Assembly (NCBI GenBank): GCA_964036275.1
Contig: OZ038433.1
Location: forward strand, 50,057,605-50,121,604
DNA length: 64,000 bases
Direction of reading: 5' to 3'
Origin: Litoditis marina
Taxonomy: Eukaryota > Nematoda > Chromadorea > Rhabditida > Rhabditidae
The notes beneath the pieces were generated by a model. It was not told the origin of the DNA and ran no database searches. It saw only the letters and a program-made list of their open reading frames with translations. The translations under genes and the position numbers were made by a program. How positions within the stretch are numbered: position 1 is the first letter of the stretch; each line of letters begins with the position of its first letter. Positions 58,086 through 64,000 of this stretch are shown here, in pieces.

Positions 58086-58745
58086 TACTAAAAAGTGGGG
58101 ATACCAACAAATGTGTGAGTTGTGTTTAGTTTGACCTCTATATCAGCAAAAAGTGAACGCTACGAATTGCTATGATACTGAGGAGAGGTATTCTGCAAAA
58201 ATAGAACAATACCAATGTTGCACAGTGGTTCACGAAGCCCGCACAACATCTCAGAAATTGCCGAAGGGTATTTCATGTGTACTTCAATGACATGCGAGAT
58301 TTTTGAACCACTGGGCAACAATGGTGTTGTTCTATTTTTGACGTGTCCTGGAGTTTCGGCGCCATTTGGCACCTGGTCGGCGCGCCATAATAAAGTTCCG
58401 GTTCCGTATGAGAAAATATACTTTTTACACCAAACTGCTCAGGTTCTATCAATTTGAGAGATCTGAATTTCCTACAGTTAGTGTTTTGCCGTTTTTGGCG
58501 CCTATTGGCGTCCGCGCTTAGGCGCCAATAAGAAGATAATATGGTTCTCCTAAATTTAGCGCGCGTCGACAAATGTTGTGAATGAGCAAAAACAAAAAAA
58601 AGAACAATACATTTGTTTGCACAACGGTTCACAAAAAAACAGTTTGAACAATGTAGTTTAATGTGAAAGTGCATAATAGCATAGTGGATTCACGTAAGTA
58701 CGTTGTGAACCGTTGTGCAAACAAATTTATTGTTTTATTTTTATT
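58086..58745. mobile_element. Foldback element, copy 4, with GGCGCC-rich interior
   Basis: The left end AAAAAGTGGGGATACCAAC is a variant of the foldback terminus. The right half carries ATTTGTTTGCACAACGGTTCAC and its inverse GTGAACCGTTGTGCAAACAAAT, as in copy 2. Between them lie at least three GGCGCC palindromes and a further internal inverted pair around ACATCTCAGAAATTGCCGAA. The right terminus is degraded. Confidence 0.65.
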
Positions 58746-59968
58746 GCACGTGCACGGAACTTCCCAAGTTAGGGCTTTATCAAAAACAACATAAGAACAT
58801 ATTCATCATAACGCGAGTTACAACAATTCTTCTAAGCCCATAGATACGGCGCACCTAGACCGGGTTTTACCACCGTCCACTCGAGCGCTAGGTTATAACT
58901 GCCTGAATCTTCCATCACAACTTTAGATTGGCAATCGCTATCAGTTGCCGGAAGGAATTCCGTCAAAGGTTAACTATCGACTTATTGTGATCTATTCCCC
59001 TGCGGTCGTGTTTGTGTGTACACCCGCATTTCCAGGTCCGGTTTTATCGAAAGATTACAATAAATTTCAACGCTATGCATGCAGATGCAAATGAGAACCA
59101 ATTGTTCAGTTTCAATGCTTTCAAATCAACATGTTTATTTCATTAGAAAGCTTTTGTAAGCTTTCACACAATCATAGTTTGTTCTACAGGTTTTAGTACC
59201 TCAAAGACTCACTATGTTGTGAAATATGAATTTTCGTTTTAGTTGGAACATAGTTGGCTTAATTGATGAAGTAAACAATTGGTATTTCTGACCACTGGTT
59301 AAAGAGATCCTATAATCTGAAATGCACTAAAATTTACAAAACCGAAAAACTTTATCGATTCGTTTTGTATCCCAATACTCCTTCAACAACGTTACAAACT
59401 TTAATAAATTTTATAAAACAGCATAATGTCGTTTCATAATCATTCGAACTTGAACTTTTTCACTGTGACGTAATCGGGCTTGGTAAATTGATTTTTCTAT
59501 CATTCTGATTCTTTCACTCACTTTCCGTACAGAGATATCTAAATGTTTCAAAAAAGTAACCTTTTTGTTATTTTATCAGCATTTTTTGATTGTTATGTAC
59601 ATAACTCGTTTGCACTGCACGGTATATCGAGTTTATGAGAAAACAGAGGAAGATCAGAGTGTTTCATAGTTGTGTTTCATAGTTGTAATTGGGTTTTCAT
59701 GCTCTATATGATAGAACGGCAAACTCGAAAGTAATAATTAGAGAGAAATGGTATTTTGACTGCGAGCAAGTTGGTTGCACGTAGTTTAGATAAAAACAAA
59801 ACAGTACTTGCGGACGATGAGAGCAGTTAAACTCAAGTAGAGCCATTTTATTGCATTCATTTAGATCAGAGAAACAAAGAAGTGCGTGTTTTTTTAATCA
59901 TTTTACGATTAACTGTTAGTCAAATTCACAGTCACGTGAGACATGGTAATCACAGCAATGAGGTGGTA

Positions 59969-61138
59969 AGGCAGGGTTCAGACTTTTTGCGCGATACAAG
60001 ATAGAGATACACGATTCAATTTGGAATTATTTGTATCGTCATATTTTGTATCCGTATCTCGGCGCCAACGTATCAGGAAAGTATGAACGCACCAGGATAC
60101 ATGTTTTCCGATTTCGATAATTTACAATTCGAAAACACTTTCAAAAACTTCAATTTCTCGACTTCATAGATAAATACAGGTATCCTCCGAAGAAGCATCT
60201 ATCTTACTGCACGCGACGCGCGCACGCGACGCGACAAAATGTGCAAATTGATGGATTTTGATAAACTTGTACAAAAAACAGACATGCTACGCGCTGATGA
60301 TCGATACGATTCTCATGCCAGTTTCAATTTCACCCACGCGAAGCGCGCGCACGCGACGCGGCAGAAATATCGAAAAGAGTTGATTTATATGAATTTGGGA
60401 GAAGTGGGGTAGTCGTTCATTCTGAATATAGGTATATGTATATATGCTCAATTTGAACTGAATCTGCTTGGTCAATTACCCCTAACCGCCAAAGTTCGTC
60501 ATCATACACTAAAGTTGAATTTTTGTCGCGTCGCGTGCTGCGCGCGCGTGCTCGACCCAAGTCCGCACCCAGCTTACATCTGAGTTCAGATTTATCGATT
60601 ACCTCTAGTTCCCAAGTTTAATTCAATTCTACAGGTTTTTAAATTTTTGTCGCGGCGCGCGCACGCGTCGCGTGCGTGGTAAAAAATTATATCCATCTTC
60701 GTAATCTCCATGATCGATAATCACAGTTCACAAATTTCCCTCAAAAAGGCATATTTTCTCATTTTGACGCGTCGCGTGCGCGCGTTGCACGCGAAGAAGA
60801 AATTTTTCGTGGATCCCAATCTGATTTGTGTGGAGGAACATTCTATCAATTGGAAAAATTTCACAAAAATCACTTTTTGATGGGCTATAATCCGAAAACT
60901 CAGATGTATCCACGATATGAGGGAAGTGTAGAATGCCGGCCGCAATCTTCAAAAATAGTGTATCGTCGATTCAAAATGATGTATCTGACGCCGAGATACG
61001 GTAGAAAAAGTATGAAGACGAAAGATACATCGCGTGACGCATGTATCTGTCGCCGCTACAAAAATGCAATCGATACACATGATTGAAGCGCGCATTTATC
61101 GTGTATCTTGTATCGCGCAAAAAGTTTGAACCCTGCCT
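59969..61138. mobile_element. 1.17 kb terminal-inverted-repeat element with CpG-rich palindromes
   Basis: The left end AGGCAGGGTTCAGACTTTTTG and following GCGCGATACAAGATA are inverted at the right end (TATCTTGTATCGCGC, CAAAAAGTTTGAACCCTGCCT), giving termini of about 40 bp. Inside are five GC-rich blocks of GCGCGCACGCGACGCG type at about 60210, 60335, 60530, 60650 and 60765, alternating with AT-rich sequence. No transposase frame is seen. A copy of the family 1 end lies just outside its left end (about 59913-59960). Confidence 0.8.
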
Positions 61139-61571
61139 ATCAGCGGCGCGCTTACGGCATCAATCAACACCAGGAACTGTGATACTGTTGAATTTATTTG
61201 TTTCTGACTGAACAGTGGCCATTTTTCGAATTGTGAATAAAGTTTATAGACGAAGTTTAATTCACTCAAAAGTCAACCATTGTGACAGAAGTGTATGATG
61301 CTGCGCCAGTTCCTCTTATTTGAGAATGGAGTACTCCAATTAATTTGTCACATATCGACATGGCCTTGAATTGAATCAGACAGAACAGTTGAGCGATTAA
61401 CAAAATGTAAACCCTTTATTGCATACACAATGTTTAATGCTCTAAAATAGGAATAAAAATATGCAATTGGTTGAATGATACAGAAATCGAGTTATGTTTG
61501 ATAGAGAAAATTGTTACGAAAGTTAAGTTGGATATGGCACGTTGTCAAATTCTCAGTGAAAATGACCGGAA

Positions 61572-63957
61572 CTAACGAAAAAGGTAATCTCTTCCTATAA
61601 GTCTTCGCAGGAGTGAATCTTGTCCAGCCCGTTTCATTATCTCACGTCTAAAGTGTAGTGCAAGACGTTGTTGTTCCTCCGTTATTACCGGATTCTCTTC
61701 TCTTTGCCCTTCCATCCGTTCCTTCTCCTCCTGTAATTGTCTCCAAGACCTCTCTCTCTCCTCTCGCAGTTTGTTCTCCGCTTCTTCCTTTCGTTTTTCT
61801 GCCCTTCTTTTTTCCTCCTGGAGTTGTCTCTCGGCTTCTTTTTTCTCCAAGTTCCGTCTATTCTCTGCTTCTTGTCTCTGCTTTTCCAACCGTTGTTCTG
61901 CCTCCTGTACTTGTTTCCAAGACCTCTCTCTCTCTTCTCGCAGTTTGTTCTCCGCTTCTTCCTTTCGTTTTTGCGCCCGTTCTCTCTCGTCCTGCAGTTG
62001 TTTCTCGGCTTTTTTCCTTTCCATTCTCAGCCTATCTTTTGCTTCTCTTTCCATTCTCTCGCTGTTTTCTCTTTCTTCCTTGCGTTTCAGTTCCAATGAT
62101 TCGAGTTGACGTTGTGCTTCCTTTTCTTGTCTACGACGTTTTTCCTCGACTTCTATCAACCGTTGTCTCTGTAGTTCTTCTTTTTTTCTTCTAGCATTCT
62201 CTCTTTGTATCAGTTGGTGGGCGTTCTGTAAAGTAGATTCCCATCTCTTTAAAAACCTTGCGCGAAAGAGATCTTAGATGGTAATTTAGACGTTGAGTAT
62301 CTCATGAATCGATTAAATTTATGCTCCGTGTTGCACGTACTGTGAAGAATGTTTCCGTGCCAGCGAGACAACAGTACGTGAAACGAGGGGAAAATGCCCG
62401 TGAGGTGTTTGTCGTTGTGTACATATTATCGATTTTGCAACTACACACGTGTTCAAGCGTGTGAGATCAGTCCACGCATTTGTCATGTCCCACTCGCTCT
62501 ACAACAAACATTATCCACTAGGTTTTAGTTTTGGAAAACCGAACGGTTGAGAACTATGTTGCCACTTCAGGAACAGTTATCCATGCTTCTTCCGTGACCA
62601 TTTATCTTTGTGTCATAATGAGGTTCCCTGACCAGACATGTTCAAAAAATCAAGTGTTGTTAATTTCCCGTATTAAAACAAAAATCTTATTCTCTGTATT
62701 TTATCCGGAAATTAGAGAGTGAAGGACGAAAAACTCATCAGCTGGCTCTATAGAATTATGCGACTATCTTATCACGGAAAATGAAGCTGGGAGTAAAAAA
62801 TAGGTCATGGAATTTACCTCAATGTGTGCTTCCAGTTTCTTCATGTACAGTTCAGAGAACTTTTCTTCCCACATTTTTCTAGCTCCACGGAATGTAGACA
62901 CTGCTTTGGCCTGCATGAACATTACACATTGAATACACCTACTAAATTGTACTTCTAACGAAATGCTCAGACTAGTGAGTTTTAGACAGAAACTGGCGTA
63001 GATCCTTCATAAAACAGCTTGATGTGCTAGGAGAAGATTGACAATCGAAGTTAGATTTGTTTAAAGCAACTCACTCTGGCAATTGCATGAACTTTGTTGA
63101 TAGTCTCATCTGGGACGAAATGAGAAGCAGAGCACACCTTAATTTTAGAAATTTATTTGGCCAAATTGAGTGATTCTGTATTAGTGCCAAGTTTTCAAAT
63201 ATTTCTATTAAATCATTCACTGATTAATTGTAAGCAATTTCAGAAGAAAAATAATTAAAATTTAGCTATACTAGCTATCAGCTGAGCTGTTCTTTATAAT
63301 CAGCTGAACTAAAGAGCGGAATAACTGAACAACTTGCCTATATTACACAATAATTCAGTTAATCATATTAAAAGTAGGTGGTATGATGACATCAGTTTTG
63401 ATTTGCTGCAAAACTAGTGAAGTAGTCTTACCTTCGACGTTACTTTTTTGTACACTTTTTGCGAGGCCTGCAGTGCGGTTTCGTGGCTCATTCGTCCTGT
63501 CGTCTGCAAGGTATATTGCGCTCAAAAAAAAAATGAAAAATACGACAAACTATTTCGAAAAACAAAAAGACAAATACGGTCACGTTGCTCACATGGTTCT
63601 TTTCAGAAAAAACTGTGGATAAAAGCAGTGAAAACTACGAACAATCATGTAACTGACTTTTGGGCATTAAACCTTTCCAAAAAATTCACATTTGACGGTT
63701 GATACTCTCCAGTGGCGGTTGAAATCAGCGAACTTATCGGAACTTCCAAACTGCTCTAGTGTTCAAAAGCTACTTTTCAAGACTTATTCGCTCGATCTAG
63801 GTCTAACACCCGCCAGACCGAATCACAAACACGTCAGATGGTAGACGCATTGGTTAGAACAACAATTATGTAGAATAACTTGTGGTGCAAACTGCCTCAC
63901 TTCTGCAAGCGTTTCCGCGGTCGGGAAACCATCACTGGCAAAAACGTCCGCATACTC
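61572..63957 (-). CDS. Coiled-coil protein of unknown function, 3' part (gene continues past the window edge)
   Basis: Exons, 5' to 3': 63957-63901, 63503-63432, 63104-63075, 62910-62818, 62225-61572 (301 residues to the stop). A TTCAG acceptor at 63958 shows that more exons lie upstream. Frame is phase 0 throughout if the 30-base exon uses the GATGAG acceptor at 63105; an alternative acceptor five bases earlier breaks the frame. The segment begins EYADVFASDGFPTAETLAE, followed by an amphipathic stretch, then about 170 residues of Glu/Lys/Arg-rich heptads forming a long coiled coil, and a basic tail IMKRAGQDSLLRRLIGRDYLFR-like. It contains a 58-residue internal duplication. I do not recognise the family. 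Confidence 0.75.
61743..61982 (-). repeat. In-frame 174 bp duplication within the coiled-coil exon
   Basis: The stretch coding KRKEEAENKLREERERSW occurs twice, offset by exactly 174 bases (58 codons), with about 60 bases nearly identical at the DNA level. It lengthens the coil without breaking the frame. Confidence 0.85.
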
Positions 63958-64000
63958 CTGAATTAGCGGAATTTTCCTCAGGCATATGAGTCGAAGGTCA

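Larger units (their letters stand above)
56912..61571. other. Repeat-rich spacer without a recognised gene
   Basis: Short open frames here match nothing I know and lack splice context. The region includes a GC-rich block (to about 57060) that may be the ABCD3 promoter, a foldback element, and a 1.17 kb terminal-inverted-repeat element. Confidence 0.5.

Noticed and set aside
58273..58674. 133-residue open frame on the minus strand
   Set aside because: It lies wholly inside a foldback element and shows no recognisable domain.
61658..62194. Open frames on the plus strand opposite the coiled-coil exon, rich in Ser/Phe/Leu
   Set aside because: They are antisense shadows of the Glu/Lys-rich coiled coil, whose composition removes stop codons on the other strand.

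Overview
This is nuclear DNA from a nematode, most likely a rhabditid (clade V) relative of Caenorhabditis. The main evidence is a two-DM-domain MAB-3 gene, found in this form in nematodes. Introns are short-consensus GT...TTTCAG type. Start codons lie 0 to 17 bases behind 3' splice acceptors, as expected for spliced-leader trans-splicing. Two ribosome-biogenesis genes sit tandemly like a nematode operon. Introns here are longer than is typical of C. elegans, and many hold small transposon copies.

Layout. Bases 1-12947 (+): mab-3, with an upstream region, a probable start exon at 1734-1737, a 6.2 kb first intron and five further coding exons. Four perfect TGGGTGGTC sites (the GLI/TRA-1 core) lie in its promoter and first intron. 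Bases 15075-28965 (-): a two-gene cluster, TBL3/UTP13 (20 coding exons, 785 aa) followed by PNO1 (9 exons, 273 aa). Both proteins act in small-ribosomal-subunit assembly. Bases 29752-34836 (+): a bre-4-type beta-1,4-glycosyltransferase (12 exons, about 393 aa), divergent from the cluster across a 0.8 kb spacer. Bases 35990-52495 (-): a peroxisomal half-ABC transporter of the ABCD3/PMP70 type (19 exons, 668 aa), possibly with an upstream exon at 56748. Bases 52513-61571: mostly repeat-rich and without a recognised gene. Bases 61572 to the window edge (-): the 3' part of a coiled-coil gene I do not recognise.

Reading frames and phases were checked by hand across every exon junction of the five complete genes, and all are consistent. 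Repeats are abundant: three or more small inverted-repeat (MITE-like) families, a foldback family with a shared terminal motif, several 110-190 bp tandem arrays, and GC-rich palindromic elements. These lie mainly in the ABCD3 introns, the ribosome-cluster introns and the 52-61 kb spacer.

No CRISPR, bacterial or viral genes were seen. No intact tRNA or rRNA was recognised. The most interesting observations are the TRA-1-like site cluster at mab-3, the GalNAc-specificity residue in the bre-4 product, the foldback family (including one copy with a second transposon nested inside), and a recurrent GAGACGCAG motif.
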